DNA of 47,552 bases from the NCBI RefSeq assembly GCF_001310975.1, contig NZ_BAZY01000016.1, forward strand, positions 1 to 47,552, given 5' to 3'. Source of the DNA: Thermoanaerobacter thermocopriae JCM 7501. GTDB taxonomy: Bacteria > Bacillota > Thermoanaerobacteria > Thermoanaerobacterales > Thermoanaerobacteraceae. The translations under genes and the position numbers were made by a program. The notes beneath the pieces are model-generated. The model saw only the letters and a program-made list of their open reading frames with translations. It was not told where the DNA came from and searched no databases. Shown here in pieces: positions 24,835-31,878 of the stretch; position 1 is the stretch's first letter, and each line of letters begins with the position of its first letter.

Positions 24835-25092
24835 ATGAAGGTTATAAAAAGGGATGGTAGATTACAAGAGTTTGATTTGGACAAAATTATGAGAAGTATT
24901 GGGGCTGCATCAGATGATGCTGGAAAACCTTTAAATACATCAGATTTACATAATATAGCAAGGGATATAGAAAAAAGCATTAAAAAACTTGGAAAAGAAC
25001 AAATTTCTTTTGATGAGATTAGGACAATTGTTATAGATACGCTTGAAAAAAATGGATTTAAAGATGTTGCAAAGGCATATATGAATTTTTAA
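24835..25092 (+). CDS. Stand-alone ATP-cone domain protein
   Basis: 85 aa from ATG 24835 (AAGGAGAGGGG just upstream). MKVIKRDGRLQEFDLDKIMR, SIGAASDDAGKPLNTSDLHN and ISFDEIRTIVIDTLEKNGFK make a complete ATP-cone (PF03477): the 'vikrdG....fd..ki...i..a' nucleotide-binding start and the C-terminal 'i...V...L...g...vak.Y' helix. The domain normally sits at the N-terminus of ribonucleotide reductases or the C-terminus of NrdR, where it senses ATP/dATP. Here no zinc ribbon or reductase is attached or adjacent. It may be a free nucleotide sensor or a leftover. The module B promoter upstream suggests stationary-phase or sporulation control. Confidence 0.8.
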   Translation: MKVIKRDGRLQEFDLDKIMRSIGAASDDAGKPLNTSDLHNIARDIEKSIKKLGKEQISFDEIRTIVIDTLEKNGFKDVAKAYMNF

Positions 25093-25204
25093 TGTTTTAT
25101 AGTGCTTGTAAGATAAGTGGGGCTATTTTTTATATTTTAAAAATCTTTTACGAAAATTTTAAATATAAAATGCTCAATTTTTATTGTTGTTAGGATATGT
25201 ATAA

Positions 25205-25229
25205 CCCTGGCTCTTTTGCCAGGGAACTT
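25205..25229 (+). terminator. Terminator-like hairpin
   Basis: CCCTGGC (25205-25211), loop TCTTTT and GCCAGGG (25218-25224) form a perfect stem, followed by AACTTTTATAT. The T-tract is interrupted, so termination may be partial. It ends the ATP-cone transcript. Confidence 0.6.
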
Positions 25230-25257
25230 TTATATAATTTATTCTTTTTTTTAGTTT

Positions 25258-25321
25258 TGCCTAAATATATCGGAATATTTTTAATTTTTGTATTGGATTT
25301 TAGGTAACAGAATGGTAAAAT
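25258..25321 (+). promoter_or_regulatory. Promoter module copy C (degenerate boxes)
   Basis: TGCCTAA (25258-25264) and TATCGGA (25268-25274) are degenerate boxes on the 10-bp period. TTGGAT (25293-25298) lies 25 bp after the second, then a 17-nt spacer and TAAAAT (25316-25321). It could serve the phosphoesterase gene at 25526, about 200 nt away, like copies A and B. Confidence 0.45.
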
Positions 25322-25324
25322 TAA

Positions 25325-25476
25325 AAAGAGAAAAAAGTGGAATTAATCTGAAAACATGGGGGGTGAGTAAAAGCCATCCTAAATATGTAGACTTTATAGT
25401 ATGGGGAACAATAGGGGGATATAGGGATTTTGATATTGAGATGATAAATAGAGAATTAAAAACACTGTGGCCTTAG
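25325..25476 (+). pseudogene. Short coding-like fragment
   Basis: A frame with KREKSGINLKTWGVSKSHPK, YVDFIVWGTIGGYRDFDIEM and INRELKTLWP before TAG 25474. The only ATG (25312) lies inside the -10 region of module C and has no RBS, so it would not be transcribed. It looks like the end of a gene joined to the promoter by deletion. Unidentified. Confidence 0.3.
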
Positions 25477-25525
25477 AGGGGACAAATTTTGGGTAAGATA
25501 TCAAAAGCATTGGAGGTGATATTTT

Positions 25526-26067
25526 ATGAAAATTGGTGTTATAAGTGATACTCATGGAGATTATAAGTCATGGATAAAAGCATGGAATTTTTTAAAAGAT
25601 TCGGACATTATTTTACATGCAGGAGATGTATTATATCATGGACCACGTAATCCAATTCCCGAGGATATGACCCTAAAAAACTTGCTGAGGCGATAAATGC
25701 TTGTCCTGTTCCTCTTTTGATTGCGGAAGGGAATTGTGATGCTTATGTTGACCAAATGATGCTTGAGGTGCCTATACAAACACCCTATGTCTTTGCTTTC
25801 ATTGAAGGGAAGAGATTTATGATTAATCATGGTCACAGTATTTCTGACGAAGATATACATAAGTTGATTATGAAGTATAAATTGGATTATTTTATAATGG
25901 GACATACACACATTCCTTTAATAAAGAAGATTGAAAATTGTGTGGTGATTAATCCGGGTTCTACATCTCTTAGCAAAAGGGAAGATAAGATTAATTCAGT
26001 AGGGTTTATTGAAGTTGAAAGTGGAAGTGTTCATATAATTGATTTGGAAACTGGAGTAGTTATATAA
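25526..26067 (+). pseudogene. YfcE/MJ0936-type phosphodiesterase, one frameshift
   Basis: Calcineurin-like metallophosphoesterase of about 180 aa. MKIGVISDTHGDYKSW carries the D-x-H metal site, ILHAGDVLYHGPRNP the GD-x-x-x-H site, IAEGNCDAY the GN-C-D site, and FMINHGHS plus YFIMGHTHIP the last two histidine motifs. All metal ligands of the YfcE family are present. One G is missing near 25663: PEGYDPKKLAEAINA reads through if it is restored, otherwise the frame stops after LRR. ATG 25526 follows GGAGGTGAT. YfcE enzymes hydrolyse phosphodiesters in vitro; the cellular substrate is unknown. Confidence 0.85.
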
Positions 26068-26116
26068 AATTTTTCCTTTTTTAGATAATAATATTAAGAA
26101 TGGGGGATGAAGTATC

Positions 26117-26473
26117 ATGATAATTTTGCATATTGCAAAACGCAAAGACTGGGAAGATGGCTTAGAAAAAGGCGAATATAGTCCTAGAAGTTTATCTTTC
26201 GAAGGTTTTATACACTGTTCCACAGCTGAACAAATAATAAATATAGCAAATGCTAATTTTAAAAACGAAAAAGGACTGGTTTTATTATGCATTGATTCGT
26301 CCAAAGTTAAAGCTGAAATTCATTTTGAGAAAGGTGGGCGTGAATATTACCCGCACATCTATGGACCACTTAATCTTGATGCAGTTGTAAAAACGTGTGA
26401 GTTCGAGCCTGGTTTGGATGGTAATTTTTCTCTTCCAGCAGGCGTAGAAGAACTTGTTAGATTATTCAAATAA
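26117..26473 (+). CDS. DUF952 domain protein
   Basis: 118 aa, full length for the family. MIILHIAKRKDWEDGLEKGE, then LSFEGFIHCSTAEQIINIAN (the conserved 'GFIHcS...qv...an') and YYPHIYGPLNLDAVV ('fPHlYg.l.l.aV') are diagnostic of DUF952. Structures of the family resemble ADP-ribosyltransferase folds, but no activity is proven. The start ATG 26117 follows GGGGGATGAAG. It is 49 nt after the phosphoesterase and likely co-transcribed. Confidence 0.85.
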   Translation: MIILHIAKRKDWEDGLEKGEYSPRSLSFEGFIHCSTAEQIINIANANFKNEKGLVLLCIDSSKVKAEIHFEKGGREYYPHIYGPLNLDAVVKTCEFEPGLDGNFSLPAGVEELVRLFK

Positions 26474-26502
26474 CGTAATTGTATTAAAAATGAAAATCAC
26501 AT

Positions 26503-26565
26503 AGAGAAATTACTGTACCTGTTACTCAATTTGTGCCTCTTGCAGTTGTAAAAGGTGCAGATTAA
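26503..26565 (+). pseudogene. Possible gene-tail remnant
   Basis: A frame REITVPVTQFVPLAVVKGAD with stop at 26563-26565 and no start. It looks protein-like, but 20 residues cannot be assigned. It lies between the DUF952 gene and the NRAMP gene. Confidence 0.2.
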
Positions 26566-26587
26566 AATTTTAAGATGAGGTGAACAA

Positions 26588-27850
26588 ATGATTACAAAAG
26601 TCAAAAATTTATTTAAAGGTAATCATCGCCCTAAACTTATGGCTTTAGATTTTATTAAATACATAGGACCCGGATTACTGGTTACTGTTGGTTTTATTGA
26701 CCCGGGAAATTGGGCTTCTAATGTTGCTGCAGGGTCATCCTATGGTTACAAGCTCTTATGGATGGTAACTTTATCGACCATTATGCTTATTATACTTCAG
26801 CACAATGCTGCGCATCTGGGAATTGCTACTGGATACTGCATGTCTGAAGCTGCAACTAAATATTTAAAGCCTTTTACTTCGAGGTTAGTTCTTGTCTCAG
26901 CTGTCTTTGCAGCTATTTTGACAGCGATGGCGGAAATTTTAGGAGCTTCTATAGCTCTTCAAATGCTTTTTAATATTCCTATAAAAATAGGGAGTTTGAT
27001 TACTCTTGTTTTTGTTTCATTGATGCTTTATACAAACTCCTACAAAAAGTTAGAAAAATGGATTATAGGTTTTGTATCTCTTATTGGCATTTCTTTTATA
27101 TTTGAGCTTTCGCTAGTTGATGTGAAATGGGCAGAGGTAGCTTCAAGCTGGGTGAAACCAGAATTTCCAGGAGGTTCTATGCCTATAATTATGAGTGTAC
27201 TTGGTGCTGTTGTTATGCCCCACAATTTGTTTTTGCACTCGGAGATAATACAAAGCAGGCAGTGGAATTTAGAAGATGAAAAAGTTATTGTAAAACAGCT
27301 TAATTATGAGTATTTTGATACTATCTTTTCTATGATAATAGGGTGGGGAATAAACAGTGCTATGATTATTGTTGCAGCATCGGCTTTTTTTACCAATAAT
27401 GTAACTGTAACGGAGCTTAATCAGGCACAGCAGATGTTAAAACCTCTTTTGGGAAATGCATCAGCAGTGGTTTTTGCTTTGGCTCTTCTTTTTGCAGGAA
27501 TTTCTTCGTCTATTACAGCTGGTATGGCAGGAGGAAGTATTTTTGCGGGGATATATGGAGAACCTTATGATATACACGATGCACATACAAAAGTTGGTGT
27601 AGGAATTACATATATTTTTGCAGTGCTAATAATATTCTTTGTAAAAAGCCCCTTTCAAGGACTGGTTTATTCGCAGATGTTTTTAAGTGTACAGCTTCCC
27701 ATTACAATTTTTTTGCTCATTTATTTGACTTCTTCAAAGAAGATAATGGGAAAGTTTGCAAATACATTGCTTTATAAGGTATTGTTGTGGACTATAGGAA
27801 TAATAGTGACGGTTTTAAATGTGATGCTTCTTATGAGTTTTGTTGGATGA
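26588..27850 (+). CDS. mntH: NRAMP-family divalent metal transporter
   Basis: 420 aa with about eleven membrane helices. Helix 1 holds IDPGNWASN, the DPGN metal-binding motif. Helix 6 holds GAVVMPHNLFLHSEIIQSRQ, the MPHN motif with the metal-ligating methionine. Both are canonical for proton-coupled Mn2+/Fe2+ importers, and AGISSSITAGMAGG is the expected later helix. It is a little shorter than E. coli MntH (412 aa is typical of bacterial forms, so length is normal). ATG 26588 follows GATGAGGTGA. No MntR or Fur box is evident upstream, and it appears to stand alone. Confidence 0.92.
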   Translation: MITKVKNLFKGNHRPKLMALDFIKYIGPGLLVTVGFIDPGNWASNVAAGSSYGYKLLWMVTLSTIMLIILQHNAAHLGIATGYCMSEAATKYLKPFTSRLVLVSAVFAAILTAMAEILGASIALQMLFNIPIKIGSLITLVFVSLMLYTNSYKKLEKWIIGFVSLIGISFIFELSLVDVKWAEVASSWVKPEFPGGSMPIIMSVLGAVVMPHNLFLHSEIIQSRQWNLEDEKVIVKQLNYEYFDTIFSMIIGWGINSAMIIVAASAFFTNNVTVTELNQAQQMLKPLLGNASAVVFALALLFAGISSSITAGMAGGSIFAGIYGEPYDIHDAHTKVGVGITYIFAVLIIFFVKSPFQGLVYSQMFLSVQLPITIFLLIYLTSSKKIMGKFANTLLYKVLLWTIGIIVTVLNVMLLMSFVG

Positions 27851-27909
27851 TTGATATAAATGCTATAAAATGGTGGAATATATGTAAAGAATTTTGTGGG
27901 GTGAGGAAG

Positions 27910-28289
27910 ATGAGTATTACTGATGAAGAGAAAAAAGAAAATACGTGAAAATTGGCGGTTAAAGAGTGAAAAAGAGAAAGAAATGCTAGAAATACGAAAA
28001 AAGGATGCATTAGATAAAGCGCATAAGATTGCTAAATTTTTAAAAGAAAAATATAATGTGAGTAAAGTTGTCTTGTATGGATCACTGGCAAGGGGATTTG
28101 ATTTTTGGGAATTTTCGGATATTGATATTTTTGTAGATGATTGGGATGATGATAAGTTTAACTACTGGACAATGTTTGTTGAGATAGAGAGGATTGCAAG
28201 GCCTTATAAAGTGAGTATAGTTACACAACGGGATGTTACGGGGGGCTTTGTTAAAGGAAATAGAGAAAGAGGGGAGGGAAATAGGGTAG
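27910..28289 (+). pseudogene. Minimal nucleotidyltransferase (MNT), two frameshifts
   Basis: MSITDEEKKE opens at ATG 27910 (GTGAGGAAG upstream). After an A-run near 27932-27940 the frame shifts to KKIRENWRLKSEKEKEMLEI. The catalytic part is KVVLYGSLARGFDFWEFSDI, DIFVDDWDD, which is the GSxARG...SDIDI pattern of polymerase-beta-like minimal nucleotidyltransferases. Near 28253-28256 an extra A in a run shifts the end; removing it gives VKEIEKEGREIG and a stop at 28287, the normal length of about 126 aa. Such proteins usually pair with a HEPN or substrate-binding partner as a toxin-antitoxin system. No partner is adjacent here. Confidence 0.75.
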
Positions 28290-28351
28290 TGGATGTGGGT
28301 AAGGTAAATAATACTAATTGTGTTAAAATAATAATTTGGTGGGGTGATAGT

Positions 28352-28558
28352 ATGAAAGTTAAGTTTACTGTAGTTATTCAAAAAGAAGAAAATTGGTATG
28401 TAGCAAAGTGTATTGAAAACAGTGTTGCATCTCAGGGGAAAACTATAGAGGAGGCCTTAGATAATCTAAAAGAAGCGTTAGAGTTGTATTATGAAAATGG
28501 AGAGCTTGACCTGGAAGAAAAGCCGCTATTTATAACAACAGTGGAGGTAGCAATATAA
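28352..28558 (+). CDS. hicB: HicB-family antitoxin
   Basis: 68 aa from ATG 28352 with a strong RBS (GGTGGGGTGAT). MKVKFTVVIQKEENWYVAKC, then IENSVASQGKTIEEALDNLK and EALELYYENGELDLEEKPL match the HicB partial RNase-H fold ('f.vvi.ke...yvA.cpel.v.sqG.T.eEAl.nlkeAl.lyle'). No C-terminal DNA-binding domain is present, so it is the short type. HicB normally neutralises HicA, a dsRBD-like mRNA interferase. Here the downstream hicA is truncated (28563-28678). Confidence 0.85.
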   Translation: MKVKFTVVIQKEENWYVAKCIENSVASQGKTIEEALDNLKEALELYYENGELDLEEKPLFITTVEVAI

Positions 28559-28562
28559 TGGG

Positions 28563-28678
28563 ATCGAAATATCCAGTTAGTTATTGTACCGTTCCATTAT
28601 GAGATAGCCAAAGGAACGTTAAAAAGTATTCTCGAACAGGCAGGAATATCATTAGAGGAATTTAAAAAACATTTATGA
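28563..28678 (+). pseudogene. hicA: HicA toxin, C-terminal remnant
   Basis: Directly after hicB a frame reads RNIQLVIVPFHYEIAKGTLK, SILEQAGISLEEFKKHL and stop 28676-28678. This is the C-terminal half of HicA ('vtVPfH..eiakGTLksIlkqagis.eeF'). The first 40 or so residues, with the catalytic histidine region of HicA, are missing. An ATG overlapping the hicB stop (28558) is in a different frame. The toxin should be inactive, leaving an orphan antitoxin. Confidence 0.8.
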
Positions 28679-28707
28679 TGGTTTATTATTGGAAAGGAGT
28701 GAGATTT

Positions 28708-29058
28708 ATGCCAATTGTAAATTTAATTACAAAAGAAAAAATTGTGCCAGAAAATAAGGAAGTTTTAAAGAAAGAATTTGCCGATGTGATGTATGAAGTT
28801 GCAGGGAAAAGTGAAAATTGGCTTATGGTAAGATTTACTGAAGAAGAGGATATATTTTTCCATGGACAACCTCTTGAAGAGGGTGGCATTGTAGAGATAA
28901 AGCTTGTTGGCAAACTTCAAAGGGGACAAAAGGAAGAAATATCAAAAAGGATTTGTGATGTTCTAAATAAGGTTTTGGGTTATAGAAAAGACAACATTTA
29001 TATAGTTATCCAAGAGGTAGAAGGACAGAATTGGGGTTATAATGGAGTTACTTTTTAA
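28708..29058 (+). CDS. MIF / tautomerase-superfamily protein
   Basis: 116 aa. ATG 28708 after AAAGGAGTGAG gives MPIVNLITKEKIVPENKEVL; the initial Met-Pro exposes proline-1, the catalytic base of the tautomerase superfamily. The middle, MVRFTEEEDIFFHGQPLEEG and GIVEIKLVGKLQ, and the end, VIQEVEGQNWGYNGVTF, match the MIF-like group ('...W.gwnG.tF'). These proteins tautomerise keto-enol substrates such as phenylpyruvate in vitro; the physiological role in bacteria is unknown. Followed by a strong terminator. An upstream ATG at 28678 gives a longer frame but lacks Pro-1. Confidence 0.8.
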   Translation: MPIVNLITKEKIVPENKEVLKKEFADVMYEVAGKSENWLMVRFTEEEDIFFHGQPLEEGGIVEIKLVGKLQRGQKEEISKRICDVLNKVLGYRKDNIYIVIQEVEGQNWGYNGVTF

Positions 29059-29099
29059 GAATGGAATCTTAAAAGTGAAAATGATGTGAAGATTTTTTG

Positions 29100-29147
29100 A
29101 ATCCTTATTATTTCCATAAATTTGGGAAGTGATAAGGATTTTTGTTT
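29100..29147 (+). terminator. Rho-independent terminator
   Basis: AATCCTTAT...TTTCC (29100-29115) pairs with GGGAA...ATAAGGATT (29124-29140) with one internal mismatch region, followed by TTTTTGTTTT. It separates the tautomerase from the Wadjet operon. Confidence 0.8.
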
Positions 29148-29166
29148 TAAAGAGTCAAAAAATAAA

Positions 29167-29195
29167 TTGAAATGATGGAGTATTAAGTTTACAAT
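29167..29195 (+). promoter_or_regulatory. Sigma-A promoter of the Wadjet operon
   Basis: TTGAAA (29167-29172), a 17-nt spacer and TACAAT (29190-29195) lie 34 bp before jetA. The preceding terminator supports an independent transcription unit. Confidence 0.65.
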
Positions 29196-29228
29196 ATATT
29201 ATGAAATATAGATGCAAGGTGAAGTGTT

Positions 29229-30716
29229 ATGGAAGATAAACTTGATTTGAATGTGATAAAACCGATTGAAGAGGTAAAGTATTTGTCTGCGGAAAATGCT
29301 TCGCGATATCGCCTCATCATGAGGTATTTTTATGAACAGTACCAGAAATTTAAGTATTGGCTGTACAAAGAGGATGTATATGAGTATGTAAGTCAATTTG
29401 ATGTGTTTTCCGACTATACAATGGAAAAATGTGAGCAGGATTTAAAAGCACTTACTGAATGGAAAAACCTTATTGCGACACAAGATACCAGTAAAGCTTC
29501 TACGATTGACGAATTTAAAAACAAAAAATTCAGGTATCAATTAAGTCCATATTCTATTGAGATAGAGAGAATGACTATAAGGCTGGAAAGCATCGTCGGT
29601 TATGGTGGGTCACTACAGCCGTCTTTATTTGAAAGGATTTACCGCAATTTAATAAAGATAAATGAAATGGCGAAAAAAGAGGATTTACAGGAAATAAACA
29701 GATGGTGGGAAGACCTCAATACCGACTTTGAAAATATAAATCACAATGCGACAGATTACATTGCAAGTCTTCAAAGCTCTAACGCTGATGAACTTATGAA
29801 GTCAGAACAGTTTATCATTTACAAAGACAAACTTATAGAATATTTAAGAGATTTTATAAAAGACCTTCAGAGATTTTCTGTTGCCATAGAGAGCTTTTTG
29901 AAAAAGGTGAGTCCGGAGGTTGTCAATTCCGTTGTAGATAAGTTATGCCAATATGAAATGAGTATCCCAAGAATTGACAGGGTTTTAAATGAAGAGAAAG
30001 TAAAAGAAGATTTGATGGATAAGTGGAATAACATATCTTTTTGGTTTACAGGTCATAATTTTGAAGACAGCGAGGCAGTAAGGCTTCTTAATATATCAAA
30101 CGAAATAATCAGAAAAATAACAATGTATGCGGCGAGAATAGCAGAAAACAGGATGAAAGCTGCCAGTAGAAAGAATGAATATATTGCTCTTTCTAAAATG
30201 TTTGCAAAAGCAGGTAGTATTAAAGAAGCACACCTTTTGTCTGCGGCGGTTTTCGGTTGCTTTTACACAAGGCACATAAAGGGTGATTTTGAAAGAAAGA
30301 CAGAAAGTGTAAACCAGAGTGTATGGGAAGAACCGCCCTTTAAAGTGATTATAAAGCCAAAAACAAGGAGCTACGGTAATTATGTTAAGACAAATGCGAT
30401 TATTGATAGAAGTGCTGACAAGACGGAGATGCTGATGGAGTATCTCAATCAGAAAAATATAGAAGATGAAATAATAGCAAGTTGCATTGTTGGCAATAGA
30501 ATAAGGATAAAGGATTTACCTGTTGTAAAACCTTTTGTGAGGGCAACGATACTTAAATGGATAGGAAAAGCGATGGCAAGAAATGGCTTTACAGGAAAAA
30601 CAGAAGATGGAAGAACATACAGGCTTCATATACCAAAGAATGGAGAGAGAGCAATACTAAAATGCACGGATGGTAATCTTGATATGCCTGATATTGTAAT
30701 TGAATTTGTGGATTGA
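29229..30716 (+). CDS. jetA: Wadjet JetA (DUF5716-type)
   Basis: 495 aa, intact. JetA is the kleisin-like subunit of the Wadjet plasmid-defence complex; it bridges the JetC SMC dimer. The N-terminus EVKYLSAENASRYRLIMRYF, then QKFKYWLYKEDVYEYVSQFD, is the winged-helix start, where 'nAp.YR.ImRyfy..ye....wL..e.v...l' is typical of the Firmicute JetA family. A long helical middle and a C-terminal winged helix (FVRATILKWIGKAMA) follow. ATG 29229 follows AAGGTGAAG. jetB begins 10 nt after the stop (30727). The family assignment is from pattern memory, supported by gene order and by the three neighbours. Confidence 0.85.
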   Translation: MEDKLDLNVIKPIEEVKYLSAENASRYRLIMRYFYEQYQKFKYWLYKEDVYEYVSQFDVFSDYTMEKCEQDLKALTEWKNLIATQDTSKASTIDEFKNKKFRYQLSPYSIEIERMTIRLESIVGYGGSLQPSLFERIYRNLIKINEMAKKEDLQEINRWWEDLNTDFENINHNATDYIASLQSSNADELMKSEQFIIYKDKLIEYLRDFIKDLQRFSVAIESFLKKVSPEVVNSVVDKLCQYEMSIPRIDRVLNEEKVKEDLMDKWNNISFWFTGHNFEDSEAVRLLNISNEIIRKITMYAARIAENRMKAASRKNEYIALSKMFAKAGSIKEAHLLSAAVFGCFYTRHIKGDFERKTESVNQSVWEEPPFKVIIKPKTRSYGNYVKTNAIIDRSADKTEMLMEYLNQKNIEDEIIASCIVGNRIRIKDLPVVKPFVRATILKWIGKAMARNGFTGKTEDGRTYRLHIPKNGERAILKCTDGNLDMPDIVIEFVD

Positions 30717-30726
30717 AGGTGAAAAT

Positions 30727-31878
30727 ATGGAAGAACTTCAGATGCTTCTTGAAAATTTTTGGATATTGAGAGACGATAGGGAAAATTTCAACAAAATAAG
30801 AGATGCTGAGAATAAAATAAAACCTTTTGTTGAAGAGAAGTTAGGATATAGATTGATTATAAACCCATATATTATTAAGTTAGAAAAAGTGCCGTCAGAT
30901 GTTGAAGAGTGGATGGGGATAGATGCATTTCAAATGCCTATGGATTATGCATTTTTGTGTTTGCTCTTAGCTTTTTTGGAGGATAAAGGACCTGAAGACC
31001 AGTTTGTACTGTCTAATATAACGGAATACATAGAGGCGCAGTATGATGGACCTGATAAAGTAGATTGGACGCTTTTTCAGCACAGAAAGTCACTTGTGCG
31101 GGTGCTCAATTTTGCTGTAGATATTGGCATAATTAAAATAGATGATGGTGACCACGAGAGGTTTTCAGAAAGTGAAGATACTGAGGTTCTTTACGAAAAT
31201 ACAGGTATTTCAAGGTATTTTTTGAGGTCTTTTAACAGAGAAATTACTGAAGACATGAAGATTGAGGATTTTTTGCAGGAGGATTTAAATCTTTCAAACT
31301 CCAAAGATGCGGTTATACAGAGAAGACACAGGGTGTACCGAAAACTTATTCTTTCACCTGCTGTGTATAGTGAAGGACCTGATGACCAAGACTTCATGTA
31401 TATAAAAAATTACAGAAACACCATAGCGAAAGATTTAGAGGAGTATCTTGATGCAAAACTTCACCTCCACAAAACTTCTGCTTTTGTCCTCTTTAATGAC
31501 AACAAATATTTAATGTCCTATTTTCCCGACAAAAACAAAAACATATCTGATATAATGCTGCAGGTAAGTAAAATTATAAGGGAAATGATTGAAGAGGGAA
31601 AACTCGCATATAATCCTGATGATACTATAGATATAACTGAAGCAGAATTTATAAATATTATTTTGAAAGTAAAAGAAAGATTTAGTGATGGTTGGTATAA
31701 GTCTTACAGAGAGATGAGTGAAAAGCAGCTTATAGAAGAGGTCATTGAAAACATGGAAAGCTTTAAGATGATAAAAAGAGTTGAGGAATTGCATTCTATT
31801 AAAATATTGCCTATGGCGGCAAAGTTAATTGGGGAATATCCTCCAGATTTTGAAAAAGGAGAAGATGCAGATGAGTGA
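30727..31878 (+). CDS. jetB: Wadjet JetB (DUF6063-type)
   Basis: 383 aa from ATG 30727 (TGAAGGTGA upstream). JetB is the KITE-like subunit that binds JetA. EELQMLLENFWILRDDRENF, then GYRLIINPYIIKLEKVPSDV, EEWMGIDAF and DYAFLCLLLAFLEDKGPEDQ give the typical opening: a wing that senses 'll...g.rl..n...ikLek.p'. The helical C-terminal half ends IKILPMAAKLIGEYPPDFEK. The last codons overlap jetC by 8 bp, so translation is coupled. The frame is intact. The DUF6063-type pairing with this JetA points to type III Wadjet, though subtype should be confirmed by profile search. Confidence 0.8.
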   Translation: MEELQMLLENFWILRDDRENFNKIRDAENKIKPFVEEKLGYRLIINPYIIKLEKVPSDVEEWMGIDAFQMPMDYAFLCLLLAFLEDKGPEDQFVLSNITEYIEAQYDGPDKVDWTLFQHRKSLVRVLNFAVDIGIIKIDDGDHERFSESEDTEVLYENTGISRYFLRSFNREITEDMKIEDFLQEDLNLSNSKDAVIQRRHRVYRKLILSPAVYSEGPDDQDFMYIKNYRNTIAKDLEEYLDAKLHLHKTSAFVLFNDNKYLMSYFPDKNKNISDIMLQVSKIIREMIEEGKLAYNPDDTIDITEAEFINIILKVKERFSDGWYKSYREMSEKQLIEEVIENMESFKMIKRVEELHSIKILPMAAKLIGEYPPDFEKGEDADE

